The translations under genes were made by a program, and so were the position numbers. The notes under the pieces were generated by a model. It worked only from the letters and a program-made list of their open reading frames with translations, did no database searches and was not told the origin of the DNA. Below are positions 36,987-46,270 of a stretch of 64,000 bases of DNA, piece after piece (position 1 is the first letter of the stretch; each line of letters opens with the position of its first letter). The stretch lies in assembly GCA_034522495.1 (NCBI GenBank), contig JAXHLG010000002.1:1054001-1118000 (forward strand), read 5' to 3'. The stretch is from JAXHLG01 sp034522495. GTDB lineage: Bacteria; Patescibacteriota; Minisyncoccia; Moranbacterales; DUUL01.

Positions 36987-37064
36987 TTTTATTTTTTGTT
37001 ATTGATTATTAAAATCAGGCAAATCTATTTATATTATAATATTTTTTTAAAAAAAATACAATAT

Positions 37065-37160
37065 TAGGAATTACGCGATTGCTCTCTGGCAATGCCGAGA
37101 GCAAAGCAAGGCTTGGTTTTATGCGCACATGCCTTTTTAGGTTTTTTAAGGTGTTTTTTA
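37065..37160. repeat. R3 repeat, copy E
   Basis: TAGGAATTACGCGATTGCTC, CCGAGAGCAAAGCAAGG and TTTTATGCGCACATGCC match copies at 10100 and 16651. It lies in the 260-bp spacer between the exoprotein and the minor prepilin. Confidence 0.75.
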
Positions 37161-37253
37161 AAAAGCATGATACATAATACTTGCTTCATAATACAATTAT
37201 TATAATCCATACATCTTAAACTGAAAAAAGATCGTTGCGCAACATCAGTTGAT

Positions 37254-37889
37254 TTAATCGGACTTGATATTTCTCGGCCTGACGAAAGTTTCTATTTCCA
37301 TGCTGTCGGGAGAATGGTCGGGGTCAATATTGGCTTGGACGTAAATTCTGATCAAGCTAACATCCTCCACCGGCGCCGGCGTGCTTAAAGGATTGTTTTC
37401 GGTGTCGGCCGGATAGTCGCTGTTATAATAATAAAAAATCGGATCTTGCGAGGAGTTTACAATTCCCCGGGCAATCACCTTGGTTTCCTGATCGTTTTCC
37501 GGGTACTGCAAAGGAAAACCGCTCGGCTCGGAAATCCCCAGCTTCAGCTGTTGGTCTTCTAGAAAGTAGCGGGCTTTTTCCGTTATCCCGTCATCATCCA
37601 AGTCAGCGAAAAAAATCAAATCAAAATCTCCGGCTTCCTTGATCAAATAACCTCCCGAATCAGACTGACGGGCTTCTCTGGCATGCTTGGAAAAATTATT
37701 GACGGCAGCTTGCAGGGCATTGTTGTTGAGGCCTTGTTCAATAGTATATTTATTTACAAAAAAAGTTTTGCCCAAGGCCACGGCTATAGCCCCGCTAACC
37801 AAAACCAAAATCACCGAAACGGTTATCATCTCCACTAGCGACATCCCCCTATTGTCTTTTCTAAAAGTTTTCATCTTTTCTATAAACAT
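37254..37889 (-). CDS. Prepilin-like protein (minor pilin/pseudopilin)
   Basis: A type IV prepilin N-terminus, DNRG|MSLVEMITVSVILVLVSGAIAVALG, with a short basic leader, the Gly cleavage site and Glu at +5. A prepilin peptidase would cleave and methylate it. The remainder (FSKHAREARQSDSGG..., ending in ETFVRPRNIKSD) resembles pseudopilin J/W-type proteins. It starts at 37889 or at the inner ATG at 37874, which gives a leader of more usual length. It lies 33 bp after the larger prepilin gene on the same strand, as part of the pilus operon. Confidence 0.85.
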   Translation of the reverse strand: MFIEKMKTFRKDNRGMSLVEMITVSVILVLVSGAIAVALGKTFFVNKYTIEQGLNNNALQAAVNNFSKHAREARQSDSGGYLIKEAGDFDLIFFADLDDDGITEKARYFLEDQQLKLGISEPSGFPLQYPENDQETKVIARGIVNSSQDPIFYYYNSDYPADTENNPLSTPAPVEDVSLIRIYVQANIDPDHSPDSMEIETFVRPRNIKSD

Positions 37890-37922
37890 AATTGCCTCTC
37901 ATCTGCTTAATTCTTTTAAAAA

Positions 37923-39269
37923 CTAATTTTCGGCCAACCCCACATCTTCCACGGTTAACTTGTTAACCGTAACCGTCAGGCTATCGCTTTGATATCCCGT
38001 TTTAGAGACTTCCAATTGGTAATCTTTGTTTTCCATTTCCGTCTCCGGATCAGTCTTGACCGGGAAATAGGCTTTTCCGTCAACGCCAGTCGTAACAGAT
38101 TGATCAAAATCGCCTGCGGTAAGATTGACCTGAGCCCCTTCCAGAGGCTCTCCGGTATCTTGATTTTCAATATTTACAAGCAAAGAATGCTTATCTTTAC
38201 CGGCAAACAAAAGCGTTACCTCCTTGTTTTCCTCAGCCGCCACAGAAAAGGTCACCTGCTCTTCCGTGCCTACATACTGATAATCATCCGTTTCCAGCTC
38301 ATCCACATTCAATATCTCATAAACTCCCGGACTTACATCTCCATAATCAATCTGCCCCGAAGAATCAGTGGAACTAGTATCGTCCAAATTATATGTATCC
38401 GGGCTGCTGCCTATTTTTTTCCCTCCCTCCAAATGAACTTCCACTCCCTCGATCTGGGATTCATCATAAATATCCAAGGCCTTCAGCAATAAATTACCCG
38501 TTTTGTTGATAATAAAATCTTTGGTATAAAAATCGCCGTCTTCAATAATAATATCGGAATTAACCGGATTAAATGACGACTCCGGAGGATTGGGATAAGT
38601 TCTTACGTCTTCATAATCGCTTTTGGATAAAACCGCTCTGTAGCTTTGAGCCGGCACTCCCTGTAAAATCAAACTCCCGCTGTTGTCGGTGCTTGTGGTG
38701 TAGAGAACTTCCGGAGAATCCTCGATGCTATCTAAAGTAAATTCCACATTGGGAACTATTTCTCCGCTGGCATTGGATGTGTTTACCGACAAGGTCCCGC
38801 CTCCGGCATCGGTTTCGATGCCGTCCGGAACAAAAATGGAATTGAACTGCACGAGTTCTTGACTGCCAAAATGTTTCCAACCAACAGCGACTTGAGCTTT
38901 TTTGTAATCCGTACTCACCGAGTCATCTTCCCCCGTGCCATCAAAAGGATCATCCACGTATCTTACCTGGGTTTTCACTTCATATTCAAAACCATTGCGG
39001 GAAACTGTTTCTTCAGCCGGAACCGGCCCGCTCACCACTCCTCCCTGCACCCCCACATCATCATAAGGAAGACTTCTTAACACCTCCATTTTTTCGTTAG
39101 CCAGCGCGATAGCGCCCACCTTCTGCTTAGCCTCGCCCATATTGCGCACAGCTGAAGACAGAGCCTGATAAATAGTCAGTGTCACAAAAGCCACCACGGC
39201 GATGCTAATTAACGCTTCGATAATAGTCACCCCCCGGTTATTTTTTTTATACAATTTCCTTTTGAACAT
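37923..39269 (-). CDS. Prepilin with three carboxypeptidase-regulatory/CnaB-like domains
   Basis: The N-terminus is a prepilin: basic leader KKNNRG, cleavage, then VTIIEALISIAVVAFVTLTIY with Glu +5. The first 150 residues resemble a pseudopilin (GspI/PilV-like, ANEKMEVLRSLPYDDVG). The rest is beta-sandwich repeats of the peptidase-regulatory/Cna-B type: GTLSVNTSNASGEIVPNVEF (about 160-235), GNLLLKALDIYDESQIEGVE (about 255-345) and HSLLVNIENQDTGEPLEGAQ (about 360-440). At 448 residues it is far larger than a normal pilin. It may form a pilus tip or stalk adhesin. Confidence 0.85.
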   Translation of the reverse strand: MFKRKLYKKNNRGVTIIEALISIAVVAFVTLTIYQALSSAVRNMGEAKQKVGAIALANEKMEVLRSLPYDDVGVQGGVVSGPVPAEETVSRNGFEYEVKTQVRYVDDPFDGTGEDDSVSTDYKKAQVAVGWKHFGSQELVQFNSIFVPDGIETDAGGGTLSVNTSNASGEIVPNVEFTLDSIEDSPEVLYTTSTDNSGSLILQGVPAQSYRAVLSKSDYEDVRTYPNPPESSFNPVNSDIIIEDGDFYTKDFIINKTGNLLLKALDIYDESQIEGVEVHLEGGKKIGSSPDTYNLDDTSSTDSSGQIDYGDVSPGVYEILNVDELETDDYQYVGTEEQVTFSVAAEENKEVTLLFAGKDKHSLLVNIENQDTGEPLEGAQVNLTAGDFDQSVTTGVDGKAYFPVKTDPETEMENKDYQLEVSKTGYQSDSLTVTVNKLTVEDVGLAEN

Positions 39270-39430
39270 TTTATATCTATACTTGCAAACTTTAAATAGG
39301 TGTAAGATTCGCCAGCGTTATTTACAGCCTTACTTCGCTCGGGAAGTGTAAGCAACACTCTGAATTCTAACAAATTAGGATCACTCATTTTTATTCAAGA
39401 TTCCAGATTCTAAATTCTAGATTCAATTTT

Positions 39431-40645
39431 CTACACTACTTCCATGAGCGAATAAATCGGCTGGATAATAGCCACGGCGAAAAACCCGACGGCGGCGCCG
39501 ATAATCACCATCAAAATCGGCTCTATCACTGAAGAAAGATTTTTAGCGGTCTGATCCACTTCTCCTTCATAAAACTGAGCCAGCTTCAAAAGAATTTCCG
39601 GAGTCTGTCCGGTGTCCTCTCCCACTTTTACCATTTGAATCACTAAATAGGGAAACACTTTTTCGTATTTGGATAGCACTTCCGACAAAGCAACTCCCTT
39701 TTGAACCTTTTCGGAAGCATTGCCGGCCGCTCTTTTGAAGTAGCGATTGCCCAGCGTGTCAGCGGTGATGTCCAGCGCTTCCACCAGGGAAACTCCGCTT
39801 TTGAGCATAGAACTTAAAATGCGGGCAAACCTGGCGCTGTTGACTTTGGTGACAAGCGTCCCGACAATGGGAAATTTCAAAAAAACTTTATGGAAAAACT
39901 TGATCCCCGGCTCTGTCTTGTAGAAACCAAAAATAGAAGCGGCAATAGCAATAATAATCCCGAAGGTCAGTAGGATATTGGAAGACATAAAGTCGCTAAT
40001 AGCTATCACGATTTGCGTCATAATGGGAAGCTCAGCGTCAAATCCCTCAAACACCCTGGTTATCTTAGGTATAACAAACACCATCATTAAAACAGCGATA
40101 ATTATCATTACCACAATAATGATGGCCGGATAAATCAAAGCGCCTCTAATCTTGGAAATCAAATCGTGATCCTTCTCCAGCTGCCTGGCAAGAATTTTGA
40201 GTATCTCTTCCAAAGATCCACCCTTTTCTCCCACCCTGACCATGGAAACGAAAATTTTGCTGAAAGCTTTGGGGTATTTTTCCATGGAATCGGCCAGAGA
40301 AACACCCTTTTTCACGTCATCAGCCAGACTGAGAATGATTTTTTTGAATGTTTTGTTGCTTTCCTGGTTGCCCAAAATAGTCAAAGCTTTAGAAAGCGAC
40401 AGCCCGGAAGATACCATTACCGCCAAATGCCGGCAAAAAATCATTTTGTTTTTAAGCGGGACGCTAAAAAATCCTCCTAATGAAGACGTCTTTCCGCTTT
40501 TCTTCTTCTTTTTCTCTTCGATATAGACCAGCCAATAGCCGTCTTTTTTCAATTCTTCGGCTACGCTTTTCTTGTCCTGAGCTTCCATAATATCCTTTTT
40601 TTCTTCCCCTTGCTCATTTTTGGCATAGTATTGAAATTTTGGCAT
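39431..40645 (-). CDS. pilC: Type IV pilus inner-membrane platform protein PilC
   Basis: Polytopic platform that couples the assembly ATPase to pilin. The 404-residue protein has two T2SSF domains, each with a membrane segment (AIIIVVMIIIAVLMMVFVIP in the first, ILMVIIGAAVGFFAVAIIQP at the C-terminus) and repeated motifs (FCRHLAVMVSSGLSLSKALT, and FARILSSMLKSGVSLVEALD). The N-tail MPKFQYYAKNEQGEEKK is family-like. It lies immediately after pilB (1-nt gap) in the same operon. Confidence 0.95.
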   Translation of the reverse strand: MPKFQYYAKNEQGEEKKDIMEAQDKKSVAEELKKDGYWLVYIEEKKKKKSGKTSSLGGFFSVPLKNKMIFCRHLAVMVSSGLSLSKALTILGNQESNKTFKKIILSLADDVKKGVSLADSMEKYPKAFSKIFVSMVRVGEKGGSLEEILKILARQLEKDHDLISKIRGALIYPAIIIVVMIIIAVLMMVFVIPKITRVFEGFDAELPIMTQIVIAISDFMSSNILLTFGIIIAIAASIFGFYKTEPGIKFFHKVFLKFPIVGTLVTKVNSARFARILSSMLKSGVSLVEALDITADTLGNRYFKRAAGNASEKVQKGVALSEVLSKYEKVFPYLVIQMVKVGEDTGQTPEILLKLAQFYEGEVDQTAKNLSSVIEPILMVIIGAAVGFFAVAIIQPIYSLMEVV

Positions 40646-40646
40646 T

Positions 40647-42389
40647 TTATTCCTTGGTTACTCTTAATACTTCCTCAATAGTGGTTTCCCCTTTCACGGC
40701 TTTGATAAAGCCGTCGATTATCATAGTATGCATCCCCTCTTCCACGGCCGTTTTTTCTATCTTTTGCGCGGTAGCGTTCTCACTGATAATCTTTTTGATC
40801 TCATCAGAAGCTTCCAGGGATTCATAAACTCCGCTCCTGCCCTTGTAGCCCTCTTTGTTGCAATTTTTGCAGCCCTCGCCTTTATAAAAGTTGAAATCCG
40901 AAATTTTCTTCATGCCTTTAAACTGCTTCAGAGAGGGGTCTTTAGAGTTTTTAATTTTTTCCAGCGTTTTGTCAAAGTCCACTTTTTTCTCTAATTCTTC
41001 CACTTGTTTTTTATTAAGCTTGTATCCCTTCTTGCACTCCGGGCAAATTTTTCTTACCAGTCGTTGAGCCACAATATTGTTAACAGTGGAGGAAACCAGG
41101 AATGGTTCCGCCTTCATGTCTATCATCCGAGGAATAGCCGCCGCCGCTGAGTTGGTGTGCAGAGTGGATAAAACCAGATGCCCTGTCATAGCGGCATTGA
41201 GAGCGATTTGCATTGTTTCCTTGTCCCTGATCTCGCCCACCATGATTATATCCGGGTCCTGCCTCAACAAGGCCCTCAAGCCAGCCGCGAAAGTCATCCC
41301 CACCTTGGACTTGACCTGGGTTTGATTGATCCTGGGCATTTGATATTCAATAGGGTCTTCAATGGTAGAAATATTCACTTCCGGCGTATTCAGGATATCC
41401 AAAATGGTATAAAGAGTAGTGGTTTTACCGCTTCCGGTCGGACCGGTAACCAGGAAAATCCCGTTGGGCTGCTTGATGGCCCGGTGGACTCTCTCCAGCA
41501 ATTCTCCCCACAAACCGAGTTTTTCCAAGGTCAAACCCTTGGAAGACTCATCCAAAACTCTCATCACAATTTTTTCTCCCTGAAACACCGGCATCATGGA
41601 AACCCTAAAAGAAATTTTCTTGCCTTCTTTTTCAATTTTAAATCTCCCGTCCTGAGGCACTCTGTGCTCATCCAGCTTCAAGTTGGCCAAAACTTTTATC
41701 CTGGCCACAATTCCTGAAATCACCTGTTTGGGCAAAGTCATCGCGTCATGCAGAACCCCGTCTATCCTGTAGCGAACTCTCACTTCTTTCTCATCCGGCT
41801 CGATATGAATATCCGAAGCCGACTGCAAAATAGCGTGTTCCAGCAAAGTATCCACGATTCTAATAATGGGAAGGTCTTGAGCGATTTTTTCCAAATCGTC
41901 TTTGTTCTCCAGCTCATCGCTATCCTTGTTGATAATATCCCCAAACTCCGCCTTGAGGCTCTTTTTGTATTGTTTGAGCGCGCTCTCCAGCCCGTCCTGA
42001 GTAGTCAAACAGGGAGATATTTTCAACCCGGTTTTTTTCTTGAGGTAGTCTATGGTCTGAATATCGCTTGGATCCAACATAGCCACCCTTAATTCATTCT
42101 TATCCTTCTGAAAAGCGATCACTTTGTTTTTCTTGGCAATATTCTCCGGCACAATTTGCAAAATATCCTTGGTTATTTCCTTCTTTTCCAAGTCCACAAA
42201 AGGGATGCCCAGAATGTAGGCATAAAGCTTATTCAAGTCTATCTCGGAAATCAGCTTTTTCTCCAGCAACAAATCTCCCAATTTTTTATCTTTCTTTTGG
42301 GATTCTTTGTAGGCTTCCTCCAGTTTTTTTTCTTCAATCATGTCCGAATCTTCCAAGAAGCCTTTGAGTTGGTCGGAGGTAACTTGCAT
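40647..42389 (-). CDS. pilB: Type IV pilus assembly ATPase PilB
   Basis: Hexameric extension motor. The 580-residue chain has an N-terminal GspE domain, SASDIHIEPDEKEV, Walker A VTGPTGSGKTTTLYTIL, Walker B PDIIMVGEIRDKETM and the zinc-binding CPECKKGYKLN...CKNCNKEGYKGRSG. Length and architecture are standard, unlike the tandem protein at 6772-9819. It is preceded by a receiver protein gene and followed by pilC and prepilins, so it is the motor of this pilus operon. No retraction ATPase PilT is seen in the window. Confidence 0.95.
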   Translation of the reverse strand: MQVTSDQLKGFLEDSDMIEEKKLEEAYKESQKKDKKLGDLLLEKKLISEIDLNKLYAYILGIPFVDLEKKEITKDILQIVPENIAKKNKVIAFQKDKNELRVAMLDPSDIQTIDYLKKKTGLKISPCLTTQDGLESALKQYKKSLKAEFGDIINKDSDELENKDDLEKIAQDLPIIRIVDTLLEHAILQSASDIHIEPDEKEVRVRYRIDGVLHDAMTLPKQVISGIVARIKVLANLKLDEHRVPQDGRFKIEKEGKKISFRVSMMPVFQGEKIVMRVLDESSKGLTLEKLGLWGELLERVHRAIKQPNGIFLVTGPTGSGKTTTLYTILDILNTPEVNISTIEDPIEYQMPRINQTQVKSKVGMTFAAGLRALLRQDPDIIMVGEIRDKETMQIALNAAMTGHLVLSTLHTNSAAAAIPRMIDMKAEPFLVSSTVNNIVAQRLVRKICPECKKGYKLNKKQVEELEKKVDFDKTLEKIKNSKDPSLKQFKGMKKISDFNFYKGEGCKNCNKEGYKGRSGVYESLEASDEIKKIISENATAQKIEKTAVEEGMHTMIIDGFIKAVKGETTIEEVLRVTKE

Positions 42390-42436
42390 TGGTATATTTA
42401 TTTTTTATATCTATTTTTCTTTCAGGAAAAATCCGC

Positions 42437-42796
42437 TTATAAGTTCTCTTTTACTCTCTCCACAATTTCTTTGACTTGATAATCGGATTTAACCAGGTAA
42501 CTTCTGGCGCCCAAGGCCAGCGCTTTTTGGACATCCTCCATTCCGCTTAAGTTTGTCAGCAAAATGACCGGGGTTTTGATTTTTTCTTTTTTCATTTCCC
42601 CCAAAACCTCAAAGCCGTCCTTCTTGGGCAATATTACATCCAACAGCACAAGGTTGTATTTTTCCTTTTTTATTTTTTTTATTGCTTCCTCTCCGTCGGC
42701 CGCCGCCGCAACTTCTATCCCCTCATCTTCCAGCGCCTCCTTAAGCGTATCCCTCATTGTCACTTCGTCCTCCACAAACAATAGCTTTTTTTTCAT
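42437..42796 (-). CDS. Single-domain response regulator (CheY/Spo0F-like)
   Basis: A 119-residue receiver domain with no output domain. The acidic pocket is VEDE (8-11), the phospho-acceptor D53 is in LVLLDVILPKKDG, the Thr switch is in PVILLTNLSG, and Lys is in SYLVKSD. It probably relays phosphate from the nearby sensor kinase to pilus function. It lies 47 bp upstream of pilB, and the kinase at 43121-44041 is the next gene upstream on the same strand. Confidence 0.93.
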   Translation of the reverse strand: MKKKLLFVEDEVTMRDTLKEALEDEGIEVAAAADGEEAIKKIKKEKYNLVLLDVILPKKDGFEVLGEMKKEKIKTPVILLTNLSGMEDVQKALALGARSYLVKSDYQVKEIVERVKENL

Positions 42797-43120
42797 AAAT
42801 GGAAGTTAATACTTATTTTATTTTTGTTTCCAAAAAATTTTATATTAAATAGCTAAAAATTAAACGGTTATCCTTTGTTCCGTCCGGGACATATAAATTA
42901 TGTTCATAATTATATCATGAATCATGAAGCAAGTATTATGAAACCACTGAAGAATGTCCTGAACTTGCTGTGTCCGCCTTTGGCGGTATTCAGAATCTAT
43001 AAATTTGTAAAATGGCTTATTCATAGAGATCCTGATTTTCATCAGGATGACATTTTAAAAGGATTTATGCATTCTTCTAGTGGTTTCATTATGCACATTT
43101 AAATAATAACACAATTTTTC
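42797..43120. other. Spacer of 324 bp without a recognisable gene
   Basis: AT-rich. A 75-codon open frame on the + strand (42875-43102) has no family resemblance and lacks a ribosome site. A CCGCCTTTGGCGG hairpin lies near 42976. It may contain the promoter of the receiver-pilB operon, but none stands out. Confidence 0.5.
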
Positions 43121-44041
43121 TTATTTACAAAGAGGGAAGCTGACAAAGAAAACGCTGCCTTCGTCTTTCTGCGACTCGAACCGCATTTTCCCGCTCATTT
43201 CTTCTGTTAAAGTCTTGGCTACGTAAAGCCCCACTCCGGTTCCATCGGAGGCCATTTTTCTTGCTTGTTCCGAGCGATAAAATTTTTCAAATATTTTTTC
43301 TTTCTCTTTTTTCCCTACGCCGCAGCCGTGGTCTTCAACTTCAATTATTGCCCGGCGCTCATCTTTTTTCAGAGAGACTTTCACTTGGCTCTTTTCATAG
43401 CTATACTTAACAGCGTTGTCTATTAAATTATTCAATACAATGCTTAACTTTTTTTTGTCCGCCATTATGCATATTTTTTTTCGGGGTATATCAGTTTCAA
43501 TCTTTATTCTTTTTAGTTTGGCATAAAGCCGATTATCTTTGGCAATTTCTTCAATAAAGTCATTGAGTTTAATTTTCTCTCTGTTTATTTCTTTTTTGCT
43601 CTGATCCAGCCGGGAGAGATAGACAAAATCATTAACCAAGCTGGTCATTTTCTCCACAGAATCGGCCAGTCTCATCACATATTTTTCCTGCTGTTTGGTT
43701 TTCTTTTTCTGTAATAACTCCAGGTTCCACTTGATGTTAGTCAGCGGAGTTCTGACTTGATGGGAAATTAAATCTATAAATTCCTCTTTTAATTTATAAT
43801 TGCTTATCACTTTTTTGGATGACTCGGCAATAACATTGCCGACAATCAAAATCAAAGCCGCCTCAAAAGCCACTATGAAAACCGCTTCCCGGGGATCTTC
43901 CACCAATCTTTCCACCCAGTAGTAAGTTAAAATCATCATTACTATATTGATAAAAGCCATAGCCAGCAACAAGAAATCGGGCAATTTCCAAAATGGAATT
44001 CCGTATCTTTTCGATTCTTCCTTGAATTTTTTGATACACAT
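43121..44041 (-). CDS. Membrane sensor histidine kinase
   Basis: Two N-terminal membrane helices (LLLAMAFINIVMMILTYYWV, about 26-45; and AVFIVAFEAALILIVGNVIA, about 53-72) with almost no extracytoplasmic loop. Then the H-box SHQVRTPLTNIKW (near 93), N-box LNNLIDNAVKYSYE, G1 VEDHGCGVG, F-box FEKFYRS and G2 GTGVGLYVAK. All catalytic motifs are intact. The tiny sensor part suggests it senses the membrane or an intramembrane partner. Adjacent to the single-domain receiver and pilB, it probably controls pilus activity. Confidence 0.92.
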   Translation of the reverse strand: MCIKKFKEESKRYGIPFWKLPDFLLLAMAFINIVMMILTYYWVERLVEDPREAVFIVAFEAALILIVGNVIAESSKKVISNYKLKEEFIDLISHQVRTPLTNIKWNLELLQKKKTKQQEKYVMRLADSVEKMTSLVNDFVYLSRLDQSKKEINREKIKLNDFIEEIAKDNRLYAKLKRIKIETDIPRKKICIMADKKKLSIVLNNLIDNAVKYSYEKSQVKVSLKKDERRAIIEVEDHGCGVGKKEKEKIFEKFYRSEQARKMASDGTGVGLYVAKTLTEEMSGKMRFESQKDEGSVFFVSFPLCK

Positions 44042-44532
44042 GATTTTTTATTTATTTTTAAGATTTATGGTATTTATAAAGTATCAACCTTGGAAAAGTA
44101 TAAACAATAAAACGACTGATAAAAATCCTAAATCCTAAATCCTAAATCCTAAACAAATCCAAATTACTAAATATCGAAATTCAAAAAAGTTTTCTTCTCA
44201 GTGGTTCTTTATCAATATTTGAAAAATTAAAAGTCAAAATGCATAAGCTTGATGTAAGATAAAAATAGAAAGGTAGATATAATAGAAATATACTTAAATA
44301 AGGTAGAATTTTTAAATGTTTGTATGTTTAAATGATGTCGATTTGCTATATTCTAAGTTGCTGTTTGTTTTAGACAGATTTTTCACATAGCCCCGGCAAT
44401 CCCTGGCAAAATCAAAAGTCCTCTCTTCCAGGTCATAGCGTTTTGAATTTGAGTTTTCTATCATTTAAAATTGTTTATGATTTAGGATTTAGCCTGCCTG
44501 GCGGCAGACAGGGATTTAGGATTTTCCTTGAT
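44042..44532. repeat. Gene-free spacer with CCTAAAT tandem words
   Basis: Contains tandem AATCCTAAATCCTAAATCCT near 44128-44153 and GGATTTAG words near 44480-44522 around a GCCTGCCTGGCGGCAGACAG palindromic patch. No gene or structured RNA recognised. Confidence 0.5.
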
Positions 44533-45963
44533 TTATTCCCTCTTATTCTCCAACGACTTGAAAGAGGTTGTCGCGTCGTCAAAAAACATCGATACCTTTC
44601 CAACAGGGCCGTTCCTGTGTTTGGCGATAATAACTTCCACCAAGTTCTGATTCTCCGTCTCCGGTTTTTCCCTGTCTTCTCGATAAAGAAACATAGCCAC
44701 ATCGGCGTCTTGCTCAATTGAGCCGGATTCGCGCAAGTCCGAAAGCCTTGGAATCTGCGGGCTCCGATTTTCCACCGCCCTGGATAGCTGAGACAAGGCT
44801 ATGATAGGAACATTCAGCTCTTTGGCCAAGTTTTTCAACCCTCTGGAAATTTCCGAGATCTCCTGCACCCGATTGTCGGAACTCTTCCCTCCCCGCCCTT
44901 CCATTAGTTGCAAATAGTCGATAATCAAAAGGCCCAGCCCTTTTTCGGCCTGCAGCCTCCTGGCCATGGTTCTCATCTCCATAATGTTGGCCGTGGCGCT
45001 ATCGTCAATGTAGATTGGCGCTTCGGACAGAACCCCCATCGCGTCGCCGATCTTCTGGAAATCGTCGTCCTCGGAATCCGAGTCCAAATTGCCGGTCCGC
45101 AAATTCCACAAATTTACTCCCGATTGGGCCGCCAGCATTCTGTCCACCAATTGGTCCGAAGACATCTCCAAAGAAAAAACACCCACGGGGATATTGGATT
45201 GAATAGCCGCGTTAGCCGCCAAGTTCAAGGCAAAAGAAGTCTTTCCCAGCGACGGGCGAGCGGCCAGAATAATCAAATCCGACTTTTGGAGCCCGGATAA
45301 AACGCCGTCCAAATCATAAAAGCCGGTCGGCACTCCGCGAAACTTGCCGGAATCTTTGTGCATCTCGTCGATCCTGTCAAAAGCGCTTTCCAGTAAGTTG
45401 TTTATAGAGGAAAAATCCTGCTTGATAGAGCGCTGCCCCACGGAAAACAAACTGCTTTCGGCTTTGTCCAGAACCTCGTCTATCGGCTTTTCCTCTTCAT
45501 ACCCCATCTCCACAATATCGGAAGCGGCGGTAATCAATCGCCTTAAAATGGACTTTTTTCTGACTAAGTTGGCATAGGAAGCCACGTTGGAAGCGCTGGG
45601 AACAGCATTGATTATTTCCGTTAAGTAGCTCCGCCCACCCACTTCCTTCAACTGCTTCTTTTCTTTCAATCGGGAGGAGACGCTTAGAATATCGAGGGAT
45701 TCCTGATCGTGATAAAGCTCCTGAACAGCCTGAAATATCTTCTCGTGCTTTTCTTTATAAAAATCTTCCGGCTGCAGAATATCGGCCACTTTGGTGATGG
45801 CGTTTTTGTCGATCATCAAAGACCCCAGAGTAGAAATTTCCGCGTCAGTATTATGCGGAGGCATCCTCACCTCGCTCTGATAAAGACTGGTTCTCTTTTT
45901 CTTACCAGACGCTTCCCGAGCCTTGCCGGACGACTTTGAATCGCTTTTTTTCCTTTCTGCCAT
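44533..45963 (-). CDS. dnaB: Replicative DNA helicase DnaB
   Basis: Hexameric 5'-3' helicase of the replication fork. A basic N-tail (about 30 residues, rich in Lys/Ser) precedes the primase-interaction domain (PPHNTDAEISTLGSLMID). The RecA-like core follows, with Walker A ILAARPSLGKTSFALNLAA, Walker B LLIIDYLQLMEG, the arginine-finger region SQLSRAVENR and the C-terminal DVAMFLYRED. 476 residues is normal and no intein is present. It is flanked by non-coding spacers and two sensor kinase genes. Confidence 0.96.
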   Translation of the reverse strand: MAERKKSDSKSSGKAREASGKKKRTSLYQSEVRMPPHNTDAEISTLGSLMIDKNAITKVADILQPEDFYKEKHEKIFQAVQELYHDQESLDILSVSSRLKEKKQLKEVGGRSYLTEIINAVPSASNVASYANLVRKKSILRRLITAASDIVEMGYEEEKPIDEVLDKAESSLFSVGQRSIKQDFSSINNLLESAFDRIDEMHKDSGKFRGVPTGFYDLDGVLSGLQKSDLIILAARPSLGKTSFALNLAANAAIQSNIPVGVFSLEMSSDQLVDRMLAAQSGVNLWNLRTGNLDSDSEDDDFQKIGDAMGVLSEAPIYIDDSATANIMEMRTMARRLQAEKGLGLLIIDYLQLMEGRGGKSSDNRVQEISEISRGLKNLAKELNVPIIALSQLSRAVENRSPQIPRLSDLRESGSIEQDADVAMFLYREDREKPETENQNLVEVIIAKHRNGPVGKVSMFFDDATTSFKSLENKRE

Positions 45964-46270
45964 AAATTAAAATTAGTTTTACCTATTTTATAATCATACC
46001 CAACAATCTTAAATTTGGCAAACCGATATCATCTAAACATGCAAACATTTAAACATTTAAACATTCTACCTTATTTCAGTATATTTCTACTATATTTATC
46101 ATTAACAATTTAGACTCAAACAATAATAAAAAGGCTAATCAAAATCCACAAAACACAAAGTACAATGAACAAATAAAGTACAAAGTACAGCTCCTAAAAC
46201 ACAAATATTTAACGATCTTTTTGTATTTCGGGAACTGTGTTTTGGGAATTGTGTTTTGTAATTTGTTTGT
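45964..46270. other. Spacer of about 307 bp, no gene seen
   Basis: Includes a degenerate tandem AAACATTTAAACATTTAAAC (about 46036-46066) and the AACACAAAGTACAAAG word pattern common to other spacers. Confidence 0.5.

Noticed and set aside
42875..43102. Plus-strand frame of 75 codons in the kinase-receiver spacer
   Set aside because: No ribosome site, no family resemblance, spacer-like composition.
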